Shown: positions 1 to 9,154 of the stretch, piece by piece | Position numbering within the stretch: position 1 is the stretch's first letter | Layout: the number at the start of each line of letters is the position of its first letter | Source: Halosimplex aquaticum | GTDB taxonomy: Archaea; Halobacteriota; Halobacteria; Halobacteriales; Haloarculaceae | Direction of reading: 5' to 3' | DNA length: 64,000 nucleotides | Assembly (NCBI RefSeq): GCF_028747785.1 | Contig: NZ_CP118158.1 | Coordinates: 3,596,001 to 3,660,000, forward strand | Notes under the pieces: model-generated | What the model saw: the letters and a program-made list of their open reading frames with translations, nothing else | Databases searched by the model: none | Told to the model about the DNA's origin: nothing | Program-made: the position numbers and the translations under genes

Positions 1-1691
1 TCGAGCGGCGAGAGCGTCGCGCTCATGAGGACGCCCCCGCCGAGCGAGTCGAAGATCTCCCGTAACGATTCGGCGGGCATACAGTCGAACAGGACGAGCC
101 CCGGCGTGTAGACGCGCTGGTAGTCTTCGTCGACCGCGTCCGCGGCCTGTCCGGTCTTCGGCGAGTGTTCGAGTTCGATCTCCCGCAGGTAGCGGTCGTG
201 GTCGCGCTCCCACCAGTGGTTCATCACGGCGCCGACGGCGGCGCAGACTGGCTGGCGGGCCAGTCCCAGGCCGTCGATGACGTCCTCGACGGCCGCGCCG
301 ACGGTCGCGAGTGTCCGCCAGGTGTCGCCGTCGTATCCTACCCGTTCGGCCCAGCGCGTGAGTTCGTCCGGTTCGGGCTCGTCAGGGTCGCGCAGGGGAA
401 TCTCCACGTCGCGCGCTGGGACGCTGTCGGCCGGGTCGCCGACGCGCCAGTCGCGCTCGAACTCCTCGTCGAGGTAGGCCTCGACGCGCTCGTCCAGCCA
501 GCCGAGGAGGTCGTCGTAGAACTCCCTGGCCCGGTCGATCGCCGAGAGCGGCACGTCGTGGCTGGCGAGTCGGTCCCGGACCTGTCGCTTCCGGTCTTCG
601 CTCTCGCGCGCTCGCGTGAGGAGGTGGTTGCAGTCGTTGCGCGCCCGCTTGATCGTCGAGCGGCCCACCCGGTCGGAGAGCAGGTCCCGCACGCGCTCTT
701 CGAGGCGGTGGGCCTCGTCGACGACGAGGAAGGTCGAGGAGTCGAGCGCGGCGGCGACCAGCGGTCGCGACCCGGGGTCGAAGACGTGGTTGTAGTTGCC
801 GATTATCACGTCGGCGTGTTCGAGCATGACGCCCATCACCCGGTGAGGACAGGTGCCGCGCTCGACGCTCGCGGGCAGGTAGTCGTCGGCGGTCACGACG
901 CGATTCTCGCCGGCCGAGAAATCGACCGGCGAGCCCTTGTTGCGGGCGAACCAGTCGGCCTCGAAGGGGCAGTACAGGGGGTCGTCGTCGCCGGAGGTCA
1001 TCCCCTCTGGGGCGCTTGGCTGGCTCCGCGGGTAGGGCGACGTTGCGCCGCCGGTCTCCAGCGCGCTGTCGAACGTGCGATAGGTATCGGCGTCCATGCG
1101 CGCCTCGCGGACCAGATCGCTCGCCAGGTCCGGGTCCCACCAGATGTCATCGGGGTCGGATTCGAGCGAGGCGTCGGCCGCGGGCGCGTCGCCCGAGCGC
1201 CGGTCGGCCTCGACCAGATTCGCGGTCGACTCGCGCAGGTCCTCGCAGCGGTCGTGCATCGAGGCGTCGTCGGGGAACGCGCCCTCGCGCCCGTAGGGAC
1301 AGAGGTCGCGCTTGCCGACGAGAGCGACGCCGTCGAGCGGATCGGGCGCGTCGGGGTCGCCCGCCAGTCGCCCGTTCATCGTCCGCAGGTCCTCGACGAA
1401 CTGGATCCGCTGCTGTTTGACCGGCGTGACGACCATCACCCGGTCGTACTTCGACGTCGTGCGCACGAGCGTCGCGCCGGCGGTCAGCGCGGCCATCGTC
1501 TTCCCGGTCCCACAGGGCCCCTCCATCGCGAAGTAGCCGCCGAGCTGGCCGACCTCGATCGCCCGCTCGATCGCGTCGGTCTGGCTCTCGTAGGGCTCGT
1601 CGAAGCCGAACACGTCGCGCCAGGCGGTCTCGGGGTCGCCGCTCCCGATCGACGCGCCGGTCTCGCCGCTCGCGCCGCGGTCCTCGGCCAT
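1..1691 (-). CDS. XPD/DinG-type superfamily 2 DNA helicase (C-terminus off the window)
   Basis: ATP-dependent helicase of the Rad3/XPD/DinG group, expected to unwind DNA 5'-3' in repair. The frame is open from ATG at 1691 to the window edge, so about 563 residues are visible and the C-terminal helicase lobe is missing. Walker A (GPCGTGKT) lies near residue 57 and the DEAH box (VVDEAHRLEE) near residue 323. Between them are Cys residues in KRDLCPYGR, YCPFEADW and GTCPHRVM contexts, as expected for the Fe-S cluster domain of this family. The visible part ends shortly after a LMSATLSP motif. The start is followed by a charged, Gly-rich leader and then a FGFDEPYESQ Q-motif-like segment, typical of haloarchaeal members. 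Substrate is inferred from the family. Confidence 0.88.
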   Translation of the reverse strand, partial: MAEDRGASGETGASIGSGDPETAWRDVFGFDEPYESQTDAIERAIEVGQLGGYFAMEGPCGTGKTMAALTAGATLVRTTSKYDRVMVVTPVKQQRIQFVEDLRTMNGRLAGDPDAPDPLDGVALVGKRDLCPYGREGAFPDDASMHDRCEDLRESTANLVEADRRSGDAPAADASLESDPDDIWWDPDLASDLVREARMDADTYRTFDSALETGGATSPYPRSQPSAPEGMTSGDDDPLYCPFEADWFARNKGSPVDFSAGENRVVTADDYLPASVERGTCPHRVMGVMLEHADVIIGNYNHVFDPGSRPLVAAALDSSTFLVVDEAHRLEERVRDLLSDRVGRSTIKRARNDCNHLLTRARESEDRKRQVRDRLASHDVPLSAIDRAREFYDDLLGWLDERVEAYLDEEFERDWRVGDPADSVPARDVEIPLRDPDEPEPDELTRWAERVGYDGDTWRTLATVGAAVEDVIDGLGLARQPVCAAVGAVMNHWWERDHDRYLREIELEHSPKTGQAADAVDEDYQRVYTPGLVLFDCMPAESLREIFDSLGGGVLMSATLSPL

Positions 1692-1895
1692 TGGGGATCC
1701 CTGCGTCGTCCTCGCCTATGAACGCACGGATGCCGCGGCGATCCGCGGTGCCACGACCCGCCTGCTCGCGCGAACCGGGCCACTGATGGCGATTCCGCGG
1801 GAGACTTATGGTCCTGGAGTCAGCACTACCGGCATCGACGGCCGACGAGACGGGCCGGTGGGGCCGCGGAACGGACTGGACGGCCGGGAGGACAG

Positions 1896-4070
1896 ATGAC
1901 TGGATCGGACGACGACACGGACGACGGCGGGGAGGACAGCGACGGATCTGCAGTGGTGATACTTCACCTCGACCCCGACGAGACCGTCCGCTCGCGCCTG
2001 GCAGCCGTCATCGACGAGAGTGACGACGACGTGACTTACGAGGGGACGGGCGACGTCGAACGCGCTCGCGAGCGCCTCGACGAGGGAGACGTCGACGTGC
2101 TGGTCGTCGAACCGGACGCCCCGACCGACGTGACCGACCTGGTCACCGACGCGACCGTGCCGGTCGCCATCTACACGGGGCTCGAACCGAACCACGTCGA
2201 CCCGGCGGTCTCCGGCGCGGCGGACACCCTCGTCGAGAAGTGGACCGCCGAGGAGGGGCTGGACTTCGTCGTCGAGAAACTGCTCGGCGCCGTCCGCACC
2301 GCCGCGGAGCCCGAGTCGCGGTTCACGCGTGCGTTCGACCGCGTCGACCCGGACACCCAGTCGTCGTCGAGCTACCTCGTGTACGAGGACGGGACCGTCA
2401 TCTGGGAGACGGCGACGCTGGAGGAGATATTCGACCGGCGGAACGTGTCGGTCACGCTCCCGGAGACGCCGAACTTCTACAAGCAGCTGTCGGCGGCGCT
2501 CACGCACGACCCCGAGGCGATCCGGACGATCCGTGGCACCGACGTCCCGGAGGAGCCGACGCGGTTCACGGTGCCGACCGCCGACAGCGAGGCCTGCTTT
2601 CGGTACAGCGAACACGAGTTCCCCGAGACCGTCGGGCCGCTCCGCCTGGTCGTCGTCGAGGACGTGACCTGGTCGGCCCGCTCGGACGCCCGCTACGAAC
2701 TGCTCGAACTGCTCGACCGCCACGTCCAGGACGGCATCTCCGTCGTCGACGCCAACGGTCGCGTCCAGTACCACAACGAGTCCTTCGCGGACCTGCTCGG
2801 CTACGAGGAGATGGTCGGCGAGCACACGGCGTCGTTCATGGCCGACGGCGAACTCGCCTCGGGCCAGCGGCTGATCCAGCGGCTGCGCACGACGAGCCAG
2901 GACAGCGGCGTCATCGACATGACCTTCGAGACGGCCGACGGGGACGAGCGGACGCTCGCCGTCCACTTCTCCGTCCGCGAGGACGACGACGGCTACGAGG
3001 GGCTCGTCAACGTCGCCCGCGACGTGACCGAGCGGCGTGACCACGAGCGGACGCTCGAACGCTACCGCCGCCTCGTCGAGAGCGCCGGCGACCCGATGTA
3101 CGTCGTCGACGACGACTGCCGGATCGAGATCTGCAACGAGGCGCTGGCCTCCCTGTTCGGCCGCTCGCGCGAGGCGCTCGACGGGGCGCGACTCGCGGAG
3201 TTCGTGCCCGACGAAGCCGTCGAGCGGACGCGCGCGGCCCTCGACCGCGCGCGCGAGACGGGCGAGAGCGTCACCTGCGAACTGCAGCTCCAGGACGCGG
3301 ACGGCGAGGTCCGGCAGTTCGAGGCGACCGTCGCGGGTCTCGGAGACGCCGAGGCCGCCGGTTCGGTCGGGATCCTCCACGAGGTGACCGAACGCGAGCG
3401 CCGCGAGGACGAGCTGGACCTGTTGAAACAGGTGCTCACGCGAGTGCTCAGACACGACGTTCGCACGGGGCTGACCGTCGTCCGCGGACAGGCGGAGGTG
3501 CTGGCCGAGCGGACGACGGGCGAGGAGCGGCGGATGGCCGAAACCATCGTCGACCGGAGCGAGGAACTCGTCGCGACGGCCGAGAAGGCCCGCGCCATCG
3601 AGCGCGTCATCGACAGCGACGAGGGCCGCGTCACGCTCGACCTGCGCTCGGTGGTCAACCGGAGCGTCGCGAACGTCTCCGCCGCCCACTCCGCCGCCGA
3701 GTACGACGTGCGGATCACCGAACAGGTGCCCGTCCACGTCCACCGGGCGTTCCCCTACGCGGTCGAGAACCTGATCGAGAACGCGGTGACCCACTGCGAG
3801 GACGACGCCTCGGTGACCGTCTCGGCGACCGCGGACGACGGCACCGTCGCCCTGCGGATCGACGACGACGGCCCGGGCATCTCACAGGAGGAACTCGACG
3901 TGCTGGACGAGCGCGAGGAGACGCCGCTCAAACACGGCACCGGGGTCGGTCTGTGGCTGGTCAGTTGGGTCGTCGAGCGCTCCGGCGGGGAGCTGTCGTT
4001 CGACACCGACGGCGAGGGAACGACCGTCACGCTCCGACTCGACGCGGGCGACGCCGAGGACCTGGCCTGA
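1896..4070 (+). CDS. Hybrid sensor histidine kinase: pseudo-receiver, two PAS domains, HisKA, HATPase
   Basis: Cytoplasmic 724-residue histidine kinase with no membrane segment. Residues about 20-135 look like a response-regulator receiver, but the phospho-acceptor position carries Glu72 (LVVEPDAP) while the acidic pair near D26/D28 is kept. A region of unknown type follows (145-270). PAS domains begin near residues 271 and 388. The phospho-acceptor His is in LRHDVRTGL near residue 520, the N box (ENLIENAVTH) is near 624, and the G boxes are DDDGPGI and GTGVGLWL. The start at 1896 is preceded by a purine-rich GGGAGGAC, a plausible Shine-Dalgarno site. The architecture resembles haloarchaeal light/redox-type sensors; the signal is unknown. 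The next gene begins 51 bp downstream and is functionally unrelated. Confidence 0.9.
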   Translation: MTGSDDDTDDGGEDSDGSAVVILHLDPDETVRSRLAAVIDESDDDVTYEGTGDVERARERLDEGDVDVLVVEPDAPTDVTDLVTDATVPVAIYTGLEPNHVDPAVSGAADTLVEKWTAEEGLDFVVEKLLGAVRTAAEPESRFTRAFDRVDPDTQSSSSYLVYEDGTVIWETATLEEIFDRRNVSVTLPETPNFYKQLSAALTHDPEAIRTIRGTDVPEEPTRFTVPTADSEACFRYSEHEFPETVGPLRLVVVEDVTWSARSDARYELLELLDRHVQDGISVVDANGRVQYHNESFADLLGYEEMVGEHTASFMADGELASGQRLIQRLRTTSQDSGVIDMTFETADGDERTLAVHFSVREDDDGYEGLVNVARDVTERRDHERTLERYRRLVESAGDPMYVVDDDCRIEICNEALASLFGRSREALDGARLAEFVPDEAVERTRAALDRARETGESVTCELQLQDADGEVRQFEATVAGLGDAEAAGSVGILHEVTERERREDELDLLKQVLTRVLRHDVRTGLTVVRGQAEVLAERTTGEERRMAETIVDRSEELVATAEKARAIERVIDSDEGRVTLDLRSVVNRSVANVSAAHSAAEYDVRITEQVPVHVHRAFPYAVENLIENAVTHCEDDASVTVSATADDGTVALRIDDDGPGISQEELDVLDEREETPLKHGTGVGLWLVSWVVERSGGELSFDTDGEGTTVTLRLDAGDAEDLA

Positions 4071-4121
4071 CGCGAGCGCGCCACCCCGACCTTTTTGCCG
4101 TCGTTCGGCGTCTGTCCGTCA

Positions 4122-5174
4122 ATGTCCGTACATCGGATCGCCATCGTCGGCGTCGGCGGCGCGGCGGGAACGCACATGCGAGCCTACGACCAGCTGGACG
4201 ACGTGGACGTCGTCGCCTGCGCGGGTCGCAAAGAAGCGCCCGCCCGGTCGTTCGCCGACGAACACGGCTGCGACCCGTACCTCGACGTCGAGGAGATGCT
4301 CGACGACGTCGACCCGGACGTGCTCGACGTCTGCACGCCGAACGGCGCGCACCTCGAACCCGCGCTCGCGGCCGCCGAGCGCGGCGTCGACGTGTTCAGC
4401 GAGAAGCCGCTGGAGATCACCACCGAGCGCGTCGACCGGATGATCGACGCGGCCGACGAGCACGGAATCCGGCTCGGGTGCGTCTTTCAGCGCCGGTACA
4501 AACCGGTCGTCCGGGCCGTCCGGGAGGCGGTCGCCGACGGGCGCTTCGGGTCGCTCGCCGTCGCGACCGCCGGGGTCCCGTGGTGGCGGGCAGACGACTA
4601 CTACGACGGCACCTGGCAGGCCGACTACGACCTGGCGGGCGGCGGCGCCGTCATGAGCCAGGCGATCCACAGCGTCGACGCCCTCCAGTGGATCGTCGGC
4701 GCCGGACTGGACCTGGCCCCCGGCGAGAACCCCGTCGCCGAGGTGTTCGCGTTCGCGGACGTCCGCGGACACGACGATTTAGCGGTCGAGGACACCGCAA
4801 TCGCGACGCTTCGCTTCCGCGACGGGACGCTCGGACAGGTGCTCGCGACGACCGCGACCTATCCCGGCGGCGACATCCGCTACGAACTCGGCGGACGCGA
4901 CGGCTCCGCGGAGGTCCGCGGCGAGGAGATCTCGGCCTGGGAGTTCCGCGAGGAGCGCGACGACGACGCAGAGGTCCGAAAGCGCTTCTCCGGCCCCGAC
5001 GCGGGCGCCGACGAGCCGAACCCGCTCGAACTGCCGAACGTCCGCGAGTTCCTCGACGCCCGCGAGAACGGGGAGCCGTTCATGCTCGACGGCCCGGAGG
5101 CGCGCAAGGCCGTCGCCATCGTCGAGGCCATCTACGAATCCGCCGAGCGCGGCGAACCGGTGACGCTGAAGTGA
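4122..5174 (+). CDS. Gfo/Idh/MocA family oxidoreductase
   Basis: NAD(P)-dependent dehydrogenase of the Gfo/Idh/MocA family, 350 residues, usually acting on sugars or inositol-like polyols. The N-terminal Rossmann motif is IVGVGGAAG (residues 6-14). The diagnostic EKP motif (FSEKPLEI) is near residue 92, and the C-terminal half is the alpha/beta substrate domain. An upstream in-frame codon at 4095 would add nine residues, but the ATG at 4122 places the Rossmann strand at the usual distance and lies about 27 bp after a T-rich TATA-like stretch, suggesting a leaderless message. The gene ends 4 bp before the convergent aminotransferase gene. Substrate cannot be read from the sequence. Confidence 0.88.
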   Translation: MSVHRIAIVGVGGAAGTHMRAYDQLDDVDVVACAGRKEAPARSFADEHGCDPYLDVEEMLDDVDPDVLDVCTPNGAHLEPALAAAERGVDVFSEKPLEITTERVDRMIDAADEHGIRLGCVFQRRYKPVVRAVREAVADGRFGSLAVATAGVPWWRADDYYDGTWQADYDLAGGGAVMSQAIHSVDALQWIVGAGLDLAPGENPVAEVFAFADVRGHDDLAVEDTAIATLRFRDGTLGQVLATTATYPGGDIRYELGGRDGSAEVRGEEISAWEFREERDDDAEVRKRFSGPDAGADEPNPLELPNVREFLDARENGEPFMLDGPEARKAVAIVEAIYESAERGEPVTLK

Positions 5175-5178
5175 GTCC

Positions 5179-6297
5179 TCACCCGAGGTAGTCCGCGAGT
5201 CGCTCGGCCGCCTCGTCGACGCGGGGCGTGACGAGCGCGAAGCGGAGCCAGTCGGCGCGGGACTCGCCGAAGGCCTCGCCGGGCATCCCCGCGACGCCGG
5301 CCTCGTCGATCAGCCGCTCGACGTTCTCCATCGTCCCCGGGAAGCCGTCGAAGCGGGCCATCACGTAGAACGATCCCCCGGGCGTCGTGTACTCGGCGCC
5401 GGCCGCGTCGAGCGCGTCGGTGAACCGGTCGATGCGCTCGCGGAGGCGCTCGCGACTGCGCTCGTAGTACTCGGGCGGCGTCTCCCGGAGCGCGCGCAGG
5501 ACAGCGTACTGGGCCGGGCGACTCCCGGCCACGTTCTGGATCATGTGCCGAGTTCTGGCCCGCTCGACGAGTTCGCCGAGGGGGCCGTCTTCGTCCGGGA
5601 AGACGGCGTAGCCGACGCGGAATCCGGTGATCGCCATCGACTTCGAGAAGGAGTTGGTCGCGACGACGTGATCGGAGTCGGTCGCGAGCGCGCTCTCGAA
5701 GTCGCCAGTGTAGTCGAAGTGGTCGTACACCTCGTCGCTGACGAGCACGGCGTCGTGGTCCTCGGCGATCTCGACCAGCGATTCTATCGTCTCGGGCGGG
5801 TACACCGCCCCTGTCGGGTTGTTCGGCGAGTTGACGACGATGGCGGCGGTGTCGTCGGTGGTCGCCTCGCGGACGGCCGCCGGGTCGACCTGTCCGGTCT
5901 CGTCGACGGGGACGTAGGTGCTCTCGGCGTTCAGCAGGTTCGCTCGCCCCGCGTAGTAGGGGTAGACCGGGTCGGTCATGATCACCTCGTCGCCCTCGCC
6001 GCGATCGAGCGCGCTCGTCATCGCCAGGTGGTTGGCCTCGCCGGCGCCGTTGGTCACGAGCACGCGTGAGCGGTCGACGCCGCGGCGCTCGGCTATCTCG
6101 TCCCGAAGCGGCGTGAGGCCGACGCTCGGCGGGTACTGGAAGTCGCTCACCTCGCCGTCGGCGTACTCGGCCAATCCCTCGCGGAGCGCCGCGGGCGGCT
6201 CCCAGTCGGGATTGCCGCTGACCATGTCGACCACGTCGCGCTCCGCGCGGGCGGCGTACTGCATGACTCTGAAGAACTGCGGCGTCTCGTAGTCCAT
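5179..6297 (-). CDS. PLP-dependent class I/II aminotransferase
   Basis: Pyridoxal-phosphate aminotransferase of fold type I, 372 residues, which is full length for the aspartate-aminotransferase-like group. The cofactor Lys is in NSFSKSMAITGFRVGYA. The NSPNNPTGA turn and the VSDEVYDHF Asp/Tyr pair that contact PLP are present, and the substrate carboxylate-binding Arg is probably in DWLRFAL near the C-terminus. It is convergent with the Gfo/Idh gene. The small kinase gene just upstream is on the same strand 55 bp away, so co-transcription is possible. The amino-acid specificity is not evident. Confidence 0.9.
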   Translation of the reverse strand: MDYETPQFFRVMQYAARAERDVVDMVSGNPDWEPPAALREGLAEYADGEVSDFQYPPSVGLTPLRDEIAERRGVDRSRVLVTNGAGEANHLAMTSALDRGEGDEVIMTDPVYPYYAGRANLLNAESTYVPVDETGQVDPAAVREATTDDTAAIVVNSPNNPTGAVYPPETIESLVEIAEDHDAVLVSDEVYDHFDYTGDFESALATDSDHVVATNSFSKSMAITGFRVGYAVFPDEDGPLGELVERARTRHMIQNVAGSRPAQYAVLRALRETPPEYYERSRERLRERIDRFTDALDAAGAEYTTPGGSFYVMARFDGFPGTMENVERLIDEAGVAGMPGEAFGESRADWLRFALVTPRVDEAAERLADYLG

Positions 6298-6351
6298 CGA
6301 GTAGGCGTCCGTTGGCTCCCCGCGACGTAAATACTGGCGCTCGGCGCCCGT

Positions 6352-6846
6352 TCAGAAGTGCTCGTCCAGCTGCCGGCGGGTCGCCGCCAGGTCGCCGGAG
6401 TTGTCGATCGTGACGTGGTCGCGTTCGAGCGGCTCGAACCGCTCGCGGGCGTTCTCGTACACCTCGACGTCGGCCTCGCTCGGGTCGTCAGTCCGCCGGC
6501 GGATGCGCTCGCGAGCGACCGACTCCTCGCAGACGACCCTGACCAGGAGGAGTTCCGCGCCGACCTCGTCGGCGAGGTCGGCCGCGTCGTCCCTGTCTAC
6601 TTGCCGCTCGTAGGTCGCGTCGAGGACGGCCGGACGCCCGTCCGCGAGCGACGCCCGCGCCCGCTCCAGCATCGTCGCGTACACGCGGTCTTTCTCCGCG
6701 CGGCTGTAGGTCGGGTCGTCGAACAACTCGGTCCGGACCGCGTCGCTGCGGACGCGGCCGACGCCGAGCCGGTCGGCGATCTCCGCGGCGACGGTCGACT
6801 TCCCCACGCCGGGCAGGCCACACTGTACCACGAGTCTCGGACCCAT
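6352..6846 (-). CDS. AAA-33 type P-loop kinase
   Basis: Small cytoplasmic P-loop kinase of 164 residues, of the adenylate/gluconate kinase-like AAA_33 type. Walker A is GLPGVGKST (residues 10-18), followed by the nucleotide-handling RSDAVRTELF segment. An Asp-Ala-Thr strand (AVLDATYERQ) is near residue 76 and a lid-like Arg cluster (RERIRRRT) near 113. Such proteins phosphorylate small metabolites or nucleotides, but the substrate cannot be told. The gene lies head-to-head with hsp20, with 131 bp between the two start codons. Confidence 0.82.
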   Translation of the reverse strand: MGPRLVVQCGLPGVGKSTVAAEIADRLGVGRVRSDAVRTELFDDPTYSRAEKDRVYATMLERARASLADGRPAVLDATYERQVDRDDAADLADEVGAELLLVRVVCEESVARERIRRRTDDPSEADVEVYENARERFEPLERDHVTIDNSGDLAATRRQLDEHF

Positions 6847-6930
6847 CGGCCCACAATCGACGCCCCCTCCGTATGAATCCGGGTGAACCGGACCGCTGGG
6901 TATCGGTGGAATATTCTGGCACCGTAGGGT

Positions 6931-6971
6931 TTTTATAGAACTGCGAACAACGATCTACTGAGCCGAGGTGA
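6931..6971 (+). promoter_or_regulatory. hsp20 promoter (TATA) and Shine-Dalgarno site
   Basis: A TTTTATAG element begins at 6931, and a GAGGTGA Shine-Dalgarno sequence lies at 6965-6971, seven bases before the hsp20 ATG. Transcription would begin near 6958-6960, giving a short leader. Many other genes here look leaderless, so this is one of the clearer SD-led starts in the window. Confidence 0.65.
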
Positions 6972-6977
6972 GAAGCC

Positions 6978-7349
6978 ATGGCTCTACCGGATCGACCAGT
7001 GAGTTCGTGGTTCCAGGGAATGGACCTGCCGAACCGACTGTTCGAGACGGGACGCAACGACTACGAACTGTACGAGGAAGACGGCGAGTTCGTACTGAGC
7101 GTCGAGCTACCCGGCTTCGACCCCGACGACATCGACGTGACGTGGCACGAGGGCGTTCTCAACGTCGCCGCGGAGCACGAAGACGAGACGCGCGGCCAGC
7201 GGAAGACGTACCATCGCCGGTTCCGCTTCCCGAAGGACGTCGACGACGAGGCGATCGCCGCGGAGTACTCCAACGGCATCCTCGACGTCCGCCTCCCCAT
7301 TTTCGAGGGCGCCGAGACCCGCGGCACGACCATCGAAGTCGAGAGCTGA
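6978..7349 (+). CDS. hsp20: Hsp20/alpha-crystallin family small heat-shock protein
   Basis: ATP-independent holdase chaperone of 123 residues. The alpha-crystallin domain occupies roughly residues 25-120: YELYEEDGEFVLSVELPGF is the first strand pair, and GVLNVAAEHED and YSNGILDVRLPIF are the later core strands with the family A-x-x-x-N-G-[IV]-L signature. The C-terminus lacks an obvious I-x-I motif, although TTIEVES approximates it. The N-terminus is short and contains WFQGMDLPNRLFE. It has its own TATA box and Shine-Dalgarno site. Confidence 0.95.
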   Translation: MALPDRPVSSWFQGMDLPNRLFETGRNDYELYEEDGEFVLSVELPGFDPDDIDVTWHEGVLNVAAEHEDETRGQRKTYHRRFRFPKDVDDEAIAAEYSNGILDVRLPIFEGAETRGTTIEVES

Positions 7350-7496
7350 CGCCGACTGCCGCCGGTCCGGGGCCGGGACAGCCCCGTGAGCGAACTCCCG
7401 AATCGGCGTCGAATCGTCGATATCGCGGTTTTTCGATGCGCCGTCGACGCGTCGACGAGAGCGGGTTTTAGGTGCCGGCGCCCGTTGGCGAGAGCG

Positions 7497-8477
7497 ATGA
7501 CCGACGATCCGGCCGACCGCACGCTCTCGCCCGACGAGGCGTTCGAGGTCCTCGGGAACGAGACGCGCGTCGACATCCTCCGGGCGCTCGGCGGGAGCGA
7601 CGACCCGGTAACGTTCTCCCGGCTCCGCGAGCGCGTCGGCATGACCGACTCCGGGCGATTCAACTACCACCTCGACCGCCTGACCGGCCACTTCGTCCGG
7701 AAGGGCGAGGACGGGTACGAGCTCCGGCGGGCCGGCGAGCGCGTCGTCGAGGCGGTCCTCTCCGGGGCGGTCACCGACGCGCCCGTGCTCGAACGGACGG
7801 AGATCGACCAGCCCTGCCACTACTGCGGCGCGCCGATCGCCGTCCGCTTCCGCGAGGAGCGCGTCGAGCTCTACTGCACGGAGTGCGCGGGAACGTACGC
7901 CCACACCGATCCGGGCGGCGAAACGTGCGCCGACGCCGACGCTGACGACGCCGACGACGCCGACTACGGCTACCTCGGGTACCACCCGCTCCCGCCCGCC
8001 GGCGTCGCCGACCGCGACCCCGAGGCCGTGTTCCGATCGGCCTGGGTCTGGGGCCACCTCGAACTACTCGCGGCGTCGGCGGGCGTCTGCCCGCGCTGCT
8101 CGGCGACGCTCGACCGCTCGACGCGGGTCTGCGAGGACCACGACCCGGACGCGGGGCTCTGTGGCGCCTGCGGTCGACGGTACGCCGTCGCGATCGACCT
8201 CGAATGCACGAACTGCATCTACGACGAGAGCGGGGCCGCCGTCGTCGGTCTCGCCGACTCGGCGCACCTCGTCGCCTTCCTGCTCGACAACGGGCTGAAC
8301 CCCTTCGCGCCGACCGCCGAGACGCTCCCCGCGATCGGCCGCGCGTACCACAACTTCGACGAGGAGGTCGTCTCGACTGACCCCTTCGAGGCGCGAGTTA
8401 CCTTCGCCGCGGGCGAGGACGAACTCACGCTGACGGTCGACAGCAGTCTGTCTGTCGTCGACGCCGAGCGACGCTGA
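7497..8477 (+). CDS. Winged-helix regulator with zinc-binding Cys pairs (DUF7351/DUF7347-like)
   Basis: Putative haloarchaeal transcriptional regulator of 326 residues. Residues 10-85 form an ArsR-like winged helix (FEVLGNETRVDILRAL, then a recognition segment with FNYHLDRL). Downstream are several Cys pairs (CHYCGAP, CTECAG, CPRCSA, CGACGR, CTNC), which probably bind two or more zinc ions. An acidic Ala/Asp tract (near residues 142-158) links the zinc modules. In-frame sequence extends back to 7386, but the ATG at 7497 begins right where homology to winged-helix regulators starts. Target genes are unknown. Confidence 0.82.
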   Translation: MTDDPADRTLSPDEAFEVLGNETRVDILRALGGSDDPVTFSRLRERVGMTDSGRFNYHLDRLTGHFVRKGEDGYELRRAGERVVEAVLSGAVTDAPVLERTEIDQPCHYCGAPIAVRFREERVELYCTECAGTYAHTDPGGETCADADADDADDADYGYLGYHPLPPAGVADRDPEAVFRSAWVWGHLELLAASAGVCPRCSATLDRSTRVCEDHDPDAGLCGACGRRYAVAIDLECTNCIYDESGAAVVGLADSAHLVAFLLDNGLNPFAPTAETLPAIGRAYHNFDEEVVSTDPFEARVTFAAGEDELTLTVDSSLSVVDAERR

Positions 8478-8556
8478 TCTCGCACGGCGGACCGACCTCG
8501 TCCGGCCTCCGGCGGCCGCCCCCTGGGTTTTTCGGTCGACCGCTCGTCGGGCCGGT

Positions 8557-9078
8557 ATGGACGAGTTCGCCGAGGACCCGCCGGTCGAGTCGCGCGTCGG
8601 TGACCTGCTCCGCGACCGCGGGGAGACCGTCGCCGTCGCCGAGACGGCCACGGGCGGCCTGGTCGGCGCGCTCCTCACGAGCGCACCCGGTGCGAGCGAC
8701 TACCTCGACCGCGTCGTCGTCCCCTACGACTACGACGCTCTCAGGACGACGCTGGCCGTCGCCCGCGAGACGCTCGACGAGCACGGCGCCGTCAGCGAGC
8801 CGGTCACGCGGGAACTCGCGCGGGCCGCCCGCGACACGGCCGACGCGACCTGGGGCGTCGCCACCGCGGGTATCGCCGGTCCCGATGGCGGCACCGAGGA
8901 GAAACCCGTCGGCACGTGCTTCGTCGGGGTCGCCTACGCCGGGCCGTGGGAGTCGGGCGATTCGACCGCGACCGTCGCGCGCTACGAGTTCGACGGCGAC
9001 CGCGCGGCGGTCCGCGAGCGGCTCGCACGCCGCGCGCTCGCCGACCTCGAACGCGCCGCCCGCGACCGCTCCGAGTGA
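8557..9078 (+). CDS. CinA C-terminal family (PncC-like) amidohydrolase
   Basis: Protein of 173 residues equal to the CinA C-terminal domain, which in characterised members deamidates nicotinamide mononucleotide. Matching motifs are AETATGG (family AESCTGG), the HGAVSEPV segment, and TAGIAGPDGGTEEKPVG. The first motif has Thr where many members have Ser. There is no N-terminal MoaB/CinA domain, so it is a stand-alone amidase. The start ATG at 8557 lies 79 bp after the previous gene with a T-rich stretch about 30 bp upstream. Confidence 0.87.
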   Translation: MDEFAEDPPVESRVGDLLRDRGETVAVAETATGGLVGALLTSAPGASDYLDRVVVPYDYDALRTTLAVARETLDEHGAVSEPVTRELARAARDTADATWGVATAGIAGPDGGTEEKPVGTCFVGVAYAGPWESGDSTATVARYEFDGDRAAVRERLARRALADLERAARDRSE

Positions 9079-9154
9079 TACCGCGACCCCTGCTTCGCTC
9101 GACGGGCACACCGAAGGGGAACACTTGTCACCCCGCCGTCCGTCGATACCGCCG

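Noticed and set aside
165-1721. Long plus-strand open frame opposite the helicase
   Set aside because: It is the antisense of a gene with clear Walker A, DEAH and Fe-S motifs; its translation is Val/Arg-rich with no domain.
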